The notes: generated from the letters alone by a model not told the origin. Positions 10,626 through 19,485 are shown, counted from the stretch's first letter. The stretch is 64,000 nt of DNA from Sinohyriopsis cumingii (GCA_028554795.2 CM068832.1:90390511-90454510); one strand, 5' to 3'. Numbers and translations are program-made.

Positions 10626-13624
10626 GTAAGTATATCAACATTTTTAGATTGCTAGCTATGTTTCTTACCCATGCAAATCTTAGACATTTACAAATCTTAC
10701 ACATTTACAATACACCAAATTACATTTTCTTCTGTACAACTTGATCATTCTTCTGGAGGACAGAGGTAACTTGAGGCAAAAGATGGATTGTGCTTAGCAA
10801 GATAATCATTTGAATTCATTAGATAAATCACTTGCATAAATATGCATAAATTTGGTCTTAATTTAAACTACATACAAAAATAGCTCCTGACGTGCTAAAC
10901 TTCACACATTTTTGTTATCAGCTTCTTGCTGTTGAATCTTCTAAATCTCAACTCTCTTTGACCCCTAATGGCCTCAGATCTAAATTGACACTCTTAGACA
11001 CCAAATGACATATCTTTGGAGCTTTTCATCACATAATCAGCATTTTGGTTCTAATGGTGGTCAGTATGTGAGTTTGTTTATTGCTGCTTTATTTATATGC
11101 CTTGACTTCTGCAACATCTACTATTACCAAACTTTGTAAGTTACTAGTATTTTTGACAGGGTAGAAACCTATTTTGACTTTGGGCTCAAAAGGTTAAAGG
11201 CTAAGGTCACAGGAACTGAAAGGAGGAGAATTATTTCCACATCCTAAGTTTTATACCATTTTCCTTGCCCAGATTTTATAAACGGCTTGTGTTTGGGATA
11301 AGAAAGACATTGTTTGATTTTGCTGTCAAAGGTCAAGGCCATAGTTACTTTAAGAAAATGCTTTCTGCACAATACTTTGTGTTCCTTACGAATGGCCTGC
11401 ATTTAAGACCAGGAAGAGACATATTCAAAAGGTCACAGGTATTGGAGTTGAAAGAAGGAAAAATTGTATCCACAAAAGTACTCAAGTTTTCTACCTCATT
11501 CATTGACTAAACTTTTGTAGATGACTTGCACTTGATACAAACAAGCCATCTATCCATTTTGGGCCAGTAGGCCTATGGTCAAGGTTATAGGAACTAAAAA
11601 TAAATAAAGCCATTTCTACAATTCAAATCCTGTTCCACAGACTGTAAAGAAACTTTGTGGATGCCTTGTATTTGTGACCAAACAATGTACCATTAAACTT
11701 GTGATCAAAAGTCAAGATGGCAGAGACTGAATGAAGAAAGAAATTTTCCACAAAATAACTTGAGTTATGTGGCTTTTACCCTAATGTTTTGTGGATGACT
11801 TGCATTCAAGACTAGGCAAATACTTTTGGATTACGGATTGAATAAGTCAACTATTCAACAAATGAAAGAAGTTTAATACATGGGAACCACAATATAGCAC
11901 TACAGTTGGGGTCCACAAAATGATATTGAGTTATGTAACATCTTGTGCTATAGACAAACAAGTCAGCTGTACAAAATGGTGCATACCCCCCCCACCCCAC
12001 AAATTAGTAGGGGGATAGAAGTGGGCACAATGCTATGTACTTCATTGATGCAGCTATCAACTTGTTAAACAAGAATTACTTTAAACAGTTATTACATATT
12101 TAAAAATCATTTTTATGTACATGAAATCTATGACATAAGCATAAATATTTGAGTATTTGTACTCACCAATCGAAATTTGTTTGGTCCATTTGCTTCATGG
12201 CATTATTTTCTGGCTAATACATTCACACAAATGGGTGTTTTTTGTTTTCTGCAATATTCCTATTTGCAGAACATGTCCAAAGTGCCTGAGTTTTGGCCCA
12301 CAGTAAAATGCCTAATTCAAATATACAGAATTTCTAAAAAGAAAATTGTATTTAGGCTTGAATAGTACATGTACATGAGCTGAAACTTAATACAGAAGGT
12401 CAAAGGTATTGACCTTGCAATGCTCTTGTGCTCTTGTGTTGAGAATTAAACAGGCATGTGTACATATAAACAGCCTGAACCCAGTTTGGGAGTAAACACA
12501 TTCATTTGTGTGGGTTCTGAGCTAGTTCCTTGAAAAATGTTCAATCATTCTCTAAAGGACAGTGCAAGAAAAATACATAAAATAAAATCCATATTCATTG
12601 AAACATTTGTTTTGTAACATGATTTTGCTTCACTGCAGAGCAAAGAGCAGAGAGGAAAGTTTGATTATATATTACTCAGTCTCTACACCCCTATTAACTT
12701 AAATGGTTTTGTTTCAGTAATTGTTAACACTGAAAGTAAAGTTTGCTTTTTATATGTGAATGATTTGAAGGTAGAAATTAGAGTTCAGATGAAAGGGGTG
12801 GGTTTACATTTGTGTTTTCGTGTGTGGTAATGATCAAAACTGCTGACCGTTTGATCAGTAAACTTGTTTCAGAGGCATGTATGATGGTTGATTTCATAGG
12901 CACATCAAAAAATTATTATTTTCCTGTAAAATGGTGGGTTAATTAATTTATATATAAATTTGAGTAAAAAGCATTTTTAGACATCCACATTGTTTGCTTG
13001 ACTTCAGAACACTAACTCTCAACTAATTGCATTTGTTTAACTTTGGTCTTAATCCTGCCTGGGGCTTCAAGTTTCTTTTGAACTTTAAAAGCTTCAGGAA
13101 TATGTCACACTTTGCCAAATTATAAATCATAAATCAAACTCTTGTTGTTTTGGCTCAAAACTTGGCACCACTTCAAGAAATTGGTGAAATTATTGTAAAT
13201 TCTTGGAGTCATACTACAAGTGTTATATCTGAATAAATACACAATCTCTTCCCCAAAATGACGATTAACATTTTACAATTTAGTTTTGGTATTTTGAAAA
13301 ACAAATTTATTTTTATCAAGATCGAACAAATATGTTAATTATCAGGAGCCATACTTCAATCATGTTATATTTGAATTTGTGCTATAACGAAGTGTCCTAT
13401 AGCAAGGTTTCACTGTAATACTATTTAGCACATGGCTGCTGTATCATGTATCATTTATAGTACTCTTGTGTTTCGTCTTCACGTGGAGTTATCTCCACTT
13501 GTAGTTATCTCCACTTGTACGTACATATTTTAACTATTAATTTATCGTCATTTCTCATTGATGGAACAGTGTTATTATCCAGTTAAACTGTAATGCTCTG
13601 TCATTGTTATTACTTGAGCCAGTT
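10626..13624. other. Intron with old diverged repeat, no gene recognised
   Basis: Between about 11150 and 11900 there are four or five poor copies of a unit of roughly 130-150 bp. It carries phrases such as GGTCAAGGCCATAGTTAC, GGAACTGAAAGGAGGAG and TGGATGACTTGCATT, and resembles a decayed satellite. The rest is AT-rich, with no matching splice pairs that can be supported. Confidence 0.45.
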
Positions 13625-13816
13625 AGACCACTCAGGTGGCCTAAGTGGTTATTGTGTCCATCTTGGATGCTGGAGGTTGCGGGTTTGAACCCCAGCTGAG
13701 TCATAGCAAAGACTTATAAACAGTGATACTAGTAGCAGCCTTGCTTGGCACTCAGTGTTAAGAGGTTAGTGTTAGAACTAGTCGGCCTGGTGTCAGGATA
13801 ATGTGACTGGGTGGGA
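13625..13816 (+). mobile_element. Partial tRNA-derived SINE (family 2), cut by the gap
   Basis: Contains A-box GGCCTAAGTGGTTATTGTGTC, B-box GCGGGTTTGAACCCC and the family-2 body up to GGTGTCAGGATAATGTGACT. The assembly gap then begins, so the rest of the SINE and the left junction of the viral element are hidden. Confidence 0.8.
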
Positions 13817-13916
13817 NNNNNNNNNNNNNNNNNNNNNNNNNNNNNNNNNNNNNNNNNNNNNNNNNNNNNNNNNNNNNNNNNNNNNNNNNNNNNNNNNNNN
13901 NNNNNNNNNNNNNNNN
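13817..13916. other. Assembly gap (100 N)
   Basis: Exactly 100 N, the usual placeholder for a gap of unknown size. It separates a host SINE on the left from the interior of a viral pX-like gene on the right. The left boundary of the viral element and any capsid, protease or integrase genes may be missing here. Confidence 0.98.
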
Positions 13917-14329
13917 TGATCTTGGGACTTCCGAAGGCCTTTTATCTTGCTCCCACCAGTCCTCCCAACATGGTTTCCCAAGACTCCTTTCAGTATGGGG
14001 CCTAACAAGAGAGGTAAAATGCCTCCACGTTGGACCAACATCTTCTTTTTTTGACGAATGGGGATTTTCTTTTGAACCATTTTCCGAAGAACGTGACGAT
14101 GTTTGCCTAAGCATTGTTTCTGGTGTTTGGACAAAGGGATAGTGCCTTTCAAAACGTTCAAACAACATTCGCACACGGTATCGATGACCTCTTTGGAGGC
14201 CGTTTGAATGAGTTTTTTTCGTAGGGGTGGAGAAGCTTTGGACAGGACAGATAACAGGTCCCCATGTTTGGCTAAACGTGGTGGTAGTCCTTTCCTTTTC
14301 TTTCCTTGGGGTTTTCTGGAGGGTGACAT
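13917..14329 (-). CDS. pX-like virion core protein, C-terminus lost in gap
   Basis: Starts at ATG 14329 (MSPSRKPQGKKRKG); the open frame upstream of it uses no ATG. A very basic N-terminus is followed by a helical region with TASKEVIDTVCECCLNVLKG, then HRHVLRKMVQKK and the hydrophobic segment LVQRGGILPLLLGPILKGVL. The motif 'helix, LNVLxG, Lys-rich, (L/V)VQRGG, hydrophobic helix' is the hallmark of the adenovirus pX-like protein found in Polintons and adintoviruses, thought to be a minor virion component that interacts with DNA or membranes. A TATA box (TATAAAAAA on the minus strand, 14384-14392) lies about 55 bp upstream and overlaps the stop of the neighbouring frame. The coding region runs into the N gap, so its end is unknown. 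Confidence 0.8.
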
Positions 14330-14387
14330 CTTTGAGTCTTTAGGAGCACCTAAAAACACTGATACCCTACTCGGTCACAGGCCTTTT

Positions 14388-14918
14388 TTATACTGGAACG
14401 CGTCGCCACTGATTGTCTTTACGTTTTATCAGTTTGAGGACAGGCATGACACGTCGTGCAGGGGTACGTAACGGACTAAATCGAGCCAGTTCTTGCTTGG
14501 ACAAATCCAGTAAACTTTGTAACATGCCCGATCTTTCTTGAACTTTGATTTTGGGAGAAGGTACTTTGTGAGCAGCAGCCACTGCTGCTAAATGGGAAGG
14601 TCCTGCCACTGGGGAAGCTCTTTTGGGGGTCATCAACGGAGAAGTTCTTGGTGTGATCAACGTCTCCAAGTACTCTTCAGTTCCTGGTGACATCAACGGA
14701 GAAGTGGACAAACGTGAGGCTGCCGGAGACGTTGTGGCAGGTCGTGGTTTGCGAGTGTAAGGTTGCGTCCTGGCCGAAGTGCCTCTCTTGCGACTAGTTT
14801 TCTTCTTCTGTGGACTTTTCTTTTTCTGAGGACTTTTTCTCTGTTTCTTTTTCTGGGGGCTTCTTTTCTTTTTCCGGGGTGATGGTGGTGGTGTCTGGTA
14901 AGAGGAGGGTCCTGCCAC
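14388..14918 (-). CDS. Basic Lys/Ser/Pro-rich protein, possibly the C-terminal half of the upstream pX-like protein
   Basis: Open frame of about 176 codons with no ATG at its 5' end; the same frame is open further upstream to about 15010 but again without ATG. The N-terminal half is low-complexity with repeated SPQKKK and PRKKK motifs. The C-terminal half is less repetitive (SLLDLSKQELARF, VMPVLKLIKRKDNQW). The pX-like frame at 14927-15343 stops nearby and both frames are open across 14930-15010. A single frameshift there, programmed or mutational, could therefore make these one protein; this is inference. The composition suits a DNA-binding virion core protein. Confidence 0.55.
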   Translation of the reverse strand: MAGPSSYQTPPPSPRKKKRSPQKKKQRKSPQKKKSPQKKKTSRKRGTSARTQPYTRKPRPATTSPAASRLSTSPLMSPGTEEYLETLITPRTSPLMTPKRASPVAGPSHLAAVAAAHKVPSPKIKVQERSGMLQSLLDLSKQELARFSPLRTPARRVMPVLKLIKRKDNQWRRVPV

Positions 14919-14926
14919 TGGAGAAG

Positions 14927-15343
14927 TTATTCTTCTTGGGGACTTGGTCTTTTTCTTTTTCTTCTGGGGCTTCGTTGAACTTTTGTCTTGGGGATAACTT
15001 TGGGGGCATTAGGATCCCATCTTAAGAGTGAGCGAATGATGACCCCTCCTAGAGTACCGCTCCCTCCAGGTTTCAAAATGATTTGTTTTTTGGTTTGAGT
15101 GTCGATGCGGGGATCGGCCAGTTGGACCAAAGCGACTTTGTTTCGATCGAAAAAGCGTTGGGTTTGATGAGGAATCTGAATGATTCCTTGGAGTAATTGA
15201 CGTGCCGTCACCGTGAACCATCGTAAGACTTCTTTGAGACTAGCTTCTAAGACACGGGCTCGTGTTTGTGGATCTTTTTCTCGGCTGATGCCATACAAGG
15301 CACGAATCAATTTGACGGGAAGATGTGACTGAAGGGACGTCAT
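14927..15343 (-). CDS. Second pX-like minor virion protein
   Basis: 138 aa from ATG 15343 (MTSLQSHLPVKLIRALYG). The central region has FFDRNKVALVQLADPRIDTQ followed by KKQIILKPGGSGTLGGVIIR, the same layout as the pX family (helix, basic segment, GG, hydrophobic segment). The tail is Arg/Lys/Pro-rich. It is paralogous in layout, not in close sequence, to the pX gene at 14329. The TATA box TATAAAAA (minus, 15382-15389) is about 39 bp upstream and abuts the stop of the ATPase gene (15385). A small overlapping ATG frame at 15009-14794 is acidic/basic low-complexity and probably a shadow. Confidence 0.65.
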   Translation of the reverse strand: MTSLQSHLPVKLIRALYGISREKDPQTRARVLEASLKEVLRWFTVTARQLLQGIIQIPHQTQRFFDRNKVALVQLADPRIDTQTKKQIILKPGGSGTLGGVIIRSLLRWDPNAPKVIPKTKVQRSPRRKRKRPSPQEE

Positions 15344-15384
15344 GTTCACACTGTGTGAGACAGACGAAAAAGGGTCCGAGGTTT

Positions 15385-16143
15385 TTATAGATTTTTTTCA
15401 TGGGAGGAGTGAAATGAAGTCGAGGACGGAGACGTGTACAGGACAGGTCCTCCGTCTTGGCACCAGTGGTGAAACAAGTGGGTACGAAATCGCAAATCCT
15501 CGGGGGTCGTAGGTTTCAAATCGACGAGTAAATAGGCGTGTGGAGTTTGAGTGGCATCGTCGTACGCCTGAGTCAGCCAAGGCGTTCCTAACTGTTTGGC
15601 TAAGACTTGCACTTGCGATTTATCTCGAGGGCTTTTAAACAAGACCACGTAATGCGCATTGAGACTGATGGTGCGATGGGCTTTACTTTGTTGAAACAAA
15701 TTTTGGGTGATGTAAACGACACTGGCATTACGGTGATGCCCTTTGCGCGTGAACCACAATTTAATTTCTTCTTCGTCTTCTCCTAACATGTCGTCGAAAA
15801 TGACCAAATGGGTTAGACGGGAGTCAGAGACGATGCCATCGTCTTCTTTAGGAATGCCTTCCACAAACACGATGGAATCGCCTTGACTTTCACGCAAGAG
15901 GCTGTACGCCGATTGCCACTCTTTGTAACACCACACGATCCGTTGAGGTGGCCGATCGATCAAATGATGTTTATGTTCGATCAAACGTTTGACGAATTCG
16001 GTTTTGCCTGAACCGCTAGGTCCAGCAATGAGCATGTTAAAGGGATGGCGAAGATACAAAGCCTCCCAACTGGCACGATCTAAGTGTTCGTCGATGACTT
16101 TGACAGTAGAGGAAGAGGGAGCAGAGACAGCAGAGGTAGCCAT
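15385..16143 (-). CDS. A32-like (FtsK/HerA type) genome-packaging ATPase
   Basis: 252 aa from ATG 16143 (MATSAVSAPSSST); the frame upstream lacks an ATG. The Walker A motif is AGPSGSGKTEF at about residues 40-50, preceded by HPFNML as in Polinton and NCLDV packaging ATPases. The Walker B motif is HLVIFDDML near residues 110-118, followed by a TQN motif (VYITQNLF) typical of the family. Length is normal for Polinton ATPases. Its role is ATP-driven packaging of the DNA genome into the capsid. The TATA box (complement of TTATATA, 16193-16199) lies about 50 bp upstream. The gene lies between a membrane-protein gene and the pX-like gene and is fully open, with all catalytic motifs present. Confidence 0.9.
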   Translation of the reverse strand: MATSAVSAPSSSTVKVIDEHLDRASWEALYLRHPFNMLIAGPSGSGKTEFVKRLIEHKHHLIDRPPQRIVWCYKEWQSAYSLLRESQGDSIVFVEGIPKEDDGIVSDSRLTHLVIFDDMLGEDEEEIKLWFTRKGHHRNASVVYITQNLFQQSKAHRTISLNAHYVVLFKSPRDKSQVQVLAKQLGTPWLTQAYDDATQTPHAYLLVDLKPTTPEDLRFRTHLFHHWCQDGGPVLYTSPSSTSFHSSHEKNL

Positions 16144-16214
16144 GGTATGAGAAATGTCACTTGTGACACGAAAAAACAAACAAGACAAGAGTTTATATAC
16201 TTTTTCAGAACACG

Positions 16215-16220
16215 TTTATT
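16215..16220 (-). terminator. Poly(A) signal AATAAA for the membrane-protein gene
   Basis: AATAAA on the minus strand, 12 nt after the stop of the 16561-16232 gene and before the ATPase promoter. It contrasts with the histone-type 3' ends found at the right end of the element. Confidence 0.6.
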
Positions 16221-16231
16221 GAATGTTTTTT

Positions 16232-16561
16232 TCAAATATGAACACGAAAGACAAAAATACATACAACCCAAATAGTGATGTACAGGAATATAAAACACAG
16301 CAAAGCGATCAAAGTGAAATATAAACAAGTGTCTGTACAACATGTTTTGGTTAACCAAGATGTCCTAGGGACAGTGTGTAATGTTCTTACAGTCTCTACA
16401 TGAGGTATTGTCACACAAGTGTCCTCCCGGAATGACCTTTCAGGCATGTCCATGACAGTCCTGTCCTGAAGCGAGTGGTTGTTCTCGGTGACGGGTTCTT
16501 CTGGCACCGTCACTAACACGGGTTGAAAAGTAACTTTTTTCCTTGAACAACTCTTGTGCAT
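16232..16561 (-). CDS. Small protein with one C-terminal membrane segment
   Basis: 109 aa from ATG 16561 (MHKSCSRKKVTFQPVLV). The last third is a strongly hydrophobic helix (YFTLIALLCFIFLYITIWVV) followed by a short basic end, giving a tail-anchored or type II membrane topology. Viruses of this group often encode small membrane proteins of unknown role. The first about 120 nt overlap the gene at 16781-16440 in another frame, which is usual in this compact block. AATAAA follows at 16215. I do not recognise a family. Confidence 0.6.
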   Translation of the reverse strand: MHKSCSRKKVTFQPVLVTVPEEPVTENNHSLQDRTVMDMPERSFREDTCVTIPHVETVRTLHTVPRTSWLTKTCCTDTCLYFTLIALLCFIFLYITIWVVCIFVFRVHI

Positions 16562-16781
16562 ACTGGGCCACTTCTTGGGTCCAAACCTCAAAACCCCCCT
16601 TTTTCCAATCACGAACATCTGTCCAATGAGGGTGTAAGTCACAAGCTACACACACATCGTCATACACGTCTTGGGTTGCTAAAAGTTGACGAATCTTTTT
16701 TTCCTGTTGAGGTCGAGAAGTATCCAGATGAAAACGCAAGGCTTTGAACAAAAGGAGTTTTTCGTGACCATTTAAGGCCAT
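16440..16781 (-). CDS. Unknown protein beginning MALNGH, conserved in copy 2
   Basis: 113 aa from ATG 16781 (MALNGHEKLLLFKALRFHLD). It has a basic, helical N-terminus, a central 'DVYDDVCVACDLHPHW' stretch with a CxxC-like pair, and a polar tail. The ATG overlaps the stop of the upstream 74-aa gene in the string ATGGCCTTAA. The same overlap and first codons appear at the right edge of the window in copy 2, so the frame is conserved. No function is recognised. Confidence 0.6.
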   Translation of the reverse strand: MALNGHEKLLLFKALRFHLDTSRPQQEKKIRQLLATQDVYDDVCVACDLHPHWTDVRDWKKGGFEVWTQEVAQYAQELFKEKSYFSTRVSDGARRTRHREQPLASGQDCHGHA

Positions 16782-16996
16782 GGAGGTGGTAAGTACTGAT
16801 CGTAAAGAGTCCACAAAGAATCGGCTGGTAAACGAAATCCCAAAAAACAAGTCACTAAGACACACACCACTTGTCGTCCAAAATTGAATGGATATAGTTG
16901 TTGTAATAATTGATGGTAATGATCCACGGTTTGAATATGGTCATTGAGTTCCTTCCACGGAATCTGTTGAATGATATGTGACATAATCCGTGGCAT
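16772..16996 (-). CDS. Unknown 74-aa protein, first cistron of an overlapping pair
   Basis: Reads MPRIMSHIIQQIPWKELNDH and ends LYDQYLPPPWP. It contains one hydrophobic stretch (VVCVLVTCFLGF) that could be a membrane segment. Its stop lies inside the first codons of the MALNGH gene. A TATA-like TATAAAA (minus, 17007-17013) is only about 10 bp before the first ATG. If it works as a promoter, transcription would begin inside this frame and favour the downstream ATGs. A homologue at 63738-63962 in copy 2 has a nonsense codon. Confidence 0.5.
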   Translation of the reverse strand: MPRIMSHIIQQIPWKELNDHIQTVDHYHQLLQQLYPFNFGRQVVCVLVTCFLGFRLPADSLWTLYDQYLPPPWP

Positions 16997-17468
16997 GGCA
17001 ACTTGATTTTATAGTGTCTTTGTTTCGGAAGCAATAAAGGTAATTTCTAACCAAACACGTTCGTTCTCCAGTAGGGAATTTAAATGTTACATACTGTAAC
17101 TGAAACGCCAGAGTTTGTCTAGATGTTTCGTCTTTTTCTAAGCAGATTCCATGTAACAAATGTTGGTAATCCTTTAACTCGTCTTCCTCAATACGTTGCA
17201 GTAAGTGAATCTCCAAGTAACCAAAATTACGAACGTCTAGCCCATCATCATCATTCATATACTGAAAGTATTCAACAAGGTCTGACCAGTGAAAAAATTT
17301 CTGACGAATCAGTCCTCTTATACCATTCAGGTACCAGTGGTTAAAGATCTGGTGACGTAACGGATGCAATTGTTCTTTACGTTTCACTTGTATTTTCACC
17401 AACTCTCGATAAATCCTTTCTCTCAACTCCTCAGGCAAGCCCAAAATGTACTCTTGTAAAGTATCCAT
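16941..17468 (-). CDS. Member 3 of a tandem small family with LPxELRERIYREL motif
   Basis: 175 aa from ATG 17468 (MDTLQEYILGLPEELRERIY); the upstream extension to 17546 has no support. The N-terminal motif LPEELRERIYRELVKIQVKR, then QLHPLRHQIFNHWYLNGIRG, is nearly identical in three consecutive genes. An LPxELRxxIYxxL start resembles the first helix of F-box-like domains, but the rest is too diverged to call one. The middle contains LLQRIEEDELKDYQHLLHG, also shared with member 1. Its 3' end overlaps the 74-aa gene. TATATAC at 17472-17478 is close upstream. Confidence 0.65.
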   Translation of the reverse strand: MDTLQEYILGLPEELRERIYRELVKIQVKRKEQLHPLRHQIFNHWYLNGIRGLIRQKFFHWSDLVEYFQYMNDDDGLDVRNFGYLEIHLLQRIEEDELKDYQHLLHGICLEKDETSRQTLAFQLQYVTFKFPTGERTCLVRNYLYCFRNKDTIKSSCHATDYVTYHSTDSVEGTQ

Positions 17469-17703
17469 AAGTATATACACTGTTTTTGGAATCGCTGGGT
17501 GGTAGCCAATAGCCTCGTTTAACTTTGTGCCTAATGTAATATCCACTCATAATCAGTCTTCTTGTACTTTGGAACAGAGCATAATTTAAAAACGGATGAA
17601 TCACTTTGAGTTTGCGTTTCACTTGTATTTTGATCAGTTCTCGGTAAATGCGTTCTCTCAACTCCACAGGCAAAGCACGAATGTTCTCTAGCAAAGTATC
17701 CAT
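17431..17703 (-). CDS. Member 2 of the tandem family, short version
   Basis: 90 aa from ATG 17703 (MDTLLENIRALPVELRERIY). It shares the first about 30 residues with members 1 and 3, then diverges (HPFLNYALFQSTRRLIMSGY) and ends early, overlapping the start of member 3 by about 38 nt. It lacks the middle 'DYQHL' region, so it is either a truncated paralogue or a specialised short form. Confidence 0.5.
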   Translation of the reverse strand: MDTLLENIRALPVELRERIYRELIKIQVKRKLKVIHPFLNYALFQSTRRLIMSGYYIRHKVKRGYWLPPSDSKNSVYTYGYFTRVHFGLA

Positions 17704-17715
17704 GAATAGGTCATA

Positions 17716-18171
17716 CTAAATCCTCTTTGGTCTGACACAAGAAATGTACTCTTTGCACAAACATGGTTTCACTTCAGTGTCGAATTTAAATCGTTGAGTC
17801 ACTAATCTACACATGACAATTCGTTCAGAAGTTTCCTCTTTCACCAAGTTGACATTGTGTTCAAGATGTTGGTAATTCGTTAACTCTTCCTCTGGAATTC
17901 GATGCAGTACGTTTACAATGATGTAACTACAATCGTCCATACCAAACCAATCCTTTTTAAAACTAGAGGATCGTTGATCAATGTCTGTCCGATGGAACAC
18001 TTTCAATTGAATCAATCCTTGTATAGCCTTCAGGTACCAGTGGTTCAAACACCGGTGACGTAACGGATGCAATTGTTCTTTACGTTTCACTTGTATTTTG
18101 ACCAGCTCTCGGTAAATGCGTTCTCTCAACTCCACAGGCAAAGCACGAATGTTCTCTTGTAAAGTATCCAT
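17716..18171 (-). CDS. Member 1 of the tandem family with LPxELRERIYREL motif
   Basis: 151 aa from ATG 18171 (MDTLQENIRALPVELRERIY). The shared N-terminus is followed by HPLRHRCLNHWYLKAIQGLI and VLHRIPEEELTNYQHLEHN. The first 55 or so residues match the copy 2 gene at 63371 almost exactly. F-box-like adaptors are common in large DNA viruses, which makes a ubiquitin-ligase adaptor role possible, but that is a weak inference from one motif. Confidence 0.65.
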   Translation of the reverse strand: MDTLQENIRALPVELRERIYRELVKIQVKRKEQLHPLRHRCLNHWYLKAIQGLIQLKVFHRTDIDQRSSSFKKDWFGMDDCSYIIVNVLHRIPEEELTNYQHLEHNVNLVKEETSERIVMCRLVTQRFKFDTEVKPCLCKEYISCVRPKRI

Positions 18172-18199
18172 GAACAGATGATTATGGTAAGAAGTTACT

Positions 18200-18943
18200 T
18201 CAATGTCTCGGTCCCACTAAGGGTAAGTAATGACAATTCGGTGACCATCGAGCATGTTCAACGTAGGCCGAATCTTGCGGTTCCCAGTGGTGAAGTGACA
18301 CACCGCAACTGAAGCACTTGACTTTATCTCCTTCGCCCAAGTAGAAAAATCCGGCTCTGGCTAATTCTTCGGGGGTCGGTCCTCCCAGATACTTTGGCCA
18401 TTTTCCTTTGAACGATTGAAGACGATTTTCAAAGTCGCAGTATTCCGACAAACGCACAGGAAACGAATATTCGTCTTTCACAGGTTCGTTTCGATGAGGG
18501 TTGGGTGACATGAACAGGAGTTTGCTCAGGGCTGGATGACATCCGTAGGGGGGTAGACGTGAAGGTGAACATTCCCCTTTAAAACGAAACCCAGTAAAAT
18601 GTCCAAGAGGACGAGCAGCATCGCTTTCGCACCCCACAGGTTTGACACGCACAGCATCACTTTCCATGATAGGGGTAGGGGCACTAAAGTTCCCATGATG
18701 CTTTACGGCATCGCTCAGGTCACAACGTACAGCATCGGTCCCATCGCAAGGCTCACAATCGCACTCGTCTGCAAACTCCGTTACGCAATTACAATGGTAA
18801 CCACATGGACAATCGCAGTTTCCTTCCGGACATTTTCCGTCGCAATGCCTGGGTCTTATCCATCCAGTATTAGTCACACTAGAGAAAGATACAGCTTTTT
18901 TACAATCCCCAAACTGGAACGATGTCTCTTTCAAAGTATTCAT
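18200..18943 (-). CDS. BIR-domain (IAP-like) protein with Cys-rich N-terminus
   Basis: 247 aa from ATG 18943. The C-terminal BIR domain (about residues 155-245) has the canonical zinc ligands C210, C213, H230 and C237 (CFSC..HARWSPNC, spacing CX2CX16HX6C) and GGPTPEELARAGFFYLGEGD. The N-terminal part is Cys-rich (CDGKCPEGNCDCPCGYHCNC) and is followed by four short (S/T)DA(V/A) repeats, unlike ordinary IAPs. There is no RING domain. BIR proteins of DNA viruses typically block caspase-dependent host cell death; this role is inferred. TATAAAA (minus, 19001-19007) overlaps the stop of the neighbouring BIR gene. Confidence 0.85.
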   Translation of the reverse strand: MNTLKETSFQFGDCKKAVSFSSVTNTGWIRPRHCDGKCPEGNCDCPCGYHCNCVTEFADECDCEPCDGTDAVRCDLSDAVKHHGNFSAPTPIMESDAVRVKPVGCESDAARPLGHFTGFRFKGECSPSRLPPYGCHPALSKLLFMSPNPHRNEPVKDEYSFPVRLSEYCDFENRLQSFKGKWPKYLGGPTPEELARAGFFYLGEGDKVKCFSCGVSLHHWEPQDSAYVEHARWSPNCHYLPLVGPRH

Positions 18944-19002
18944 CTTGTTCGCTCGGTCTTGGTAGTCACAATGAACTATCGATCTTGACCATAGCCCCCT
19001 TT

Positions 19003-19461
19003 TTATACTAGTCGCAATGCAGTCTCCAGCTTGTACATCTTTCCTTTTTTACGTTTTTTATGTCTTGTTTCGGAAGGTACCGTCTCTAAGGTACCGTCAA
19101 CATTGTACCGTAGTGTGATGGGTGGAAAGGCCATAGAAAGGTAAGGGCAGTGCGGAGACCATCGAGTATGTTCCAGAATAGCTGAATCTTTATAGATACA
19201 TAGATCCATTCGTAACTTCAGTCCGCAAGCGAAACACTGCACCTCGTATCCCAATCCTGACTCAGGTCCCAAGTAGACAAATCCTGTTCTAGCTAAAACA
19301 TGCGAAGAAGGTAATCCTTCCCTATCCGTAGGCCATTTCTGAAACGTGTCCAATCGACGGGCACAATCACAATAGTCAGGTAAGAAGACTGGAAAATGGT
19401 AGGGTTTGAACTTGGAGTTCTCATCGGGTTTCTCACTCGATTCTTGCTGTGGCGAAGTCAT
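19003..19461 (-). CDS. Second BIR-domain (IAP-like) protein
   Basis: 152 aa from ATG 19461. The single BIR starts near residue 20 (YHFPVFLPDYCDCARRLDTF) and has ligands CFAC..EHTRWSPHC with an 18-residue spacer between the second Cys and the His, two longer than the gene downstream. The C-terminal tail is Lys-rich (RHKKRKKGK). It lies directly after PolB (stop 19486), and its stop overlaps the next promoter. This whole gene is missing from copy 2, removed by the deletion that fused PolB to the other BIR. Confidence 0.85.
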   Translation of the reverse strand: MTSPQQESSEKPDENSKFKPYHFPVFLPDYCDCARRLDTFQKWPTDREGLPSSHVLARTGFVYLGPESGLGYEVQCFACGLKLRMDLCIYKDSAILEHTRWSPHCPYLSMAFPPITLRYNVDGTLETVPSETRHKKRKKGKMYKLETALRLV

Positions 19462-19485
19462 CTTTCTGGTGGGGTAACTATCCTC

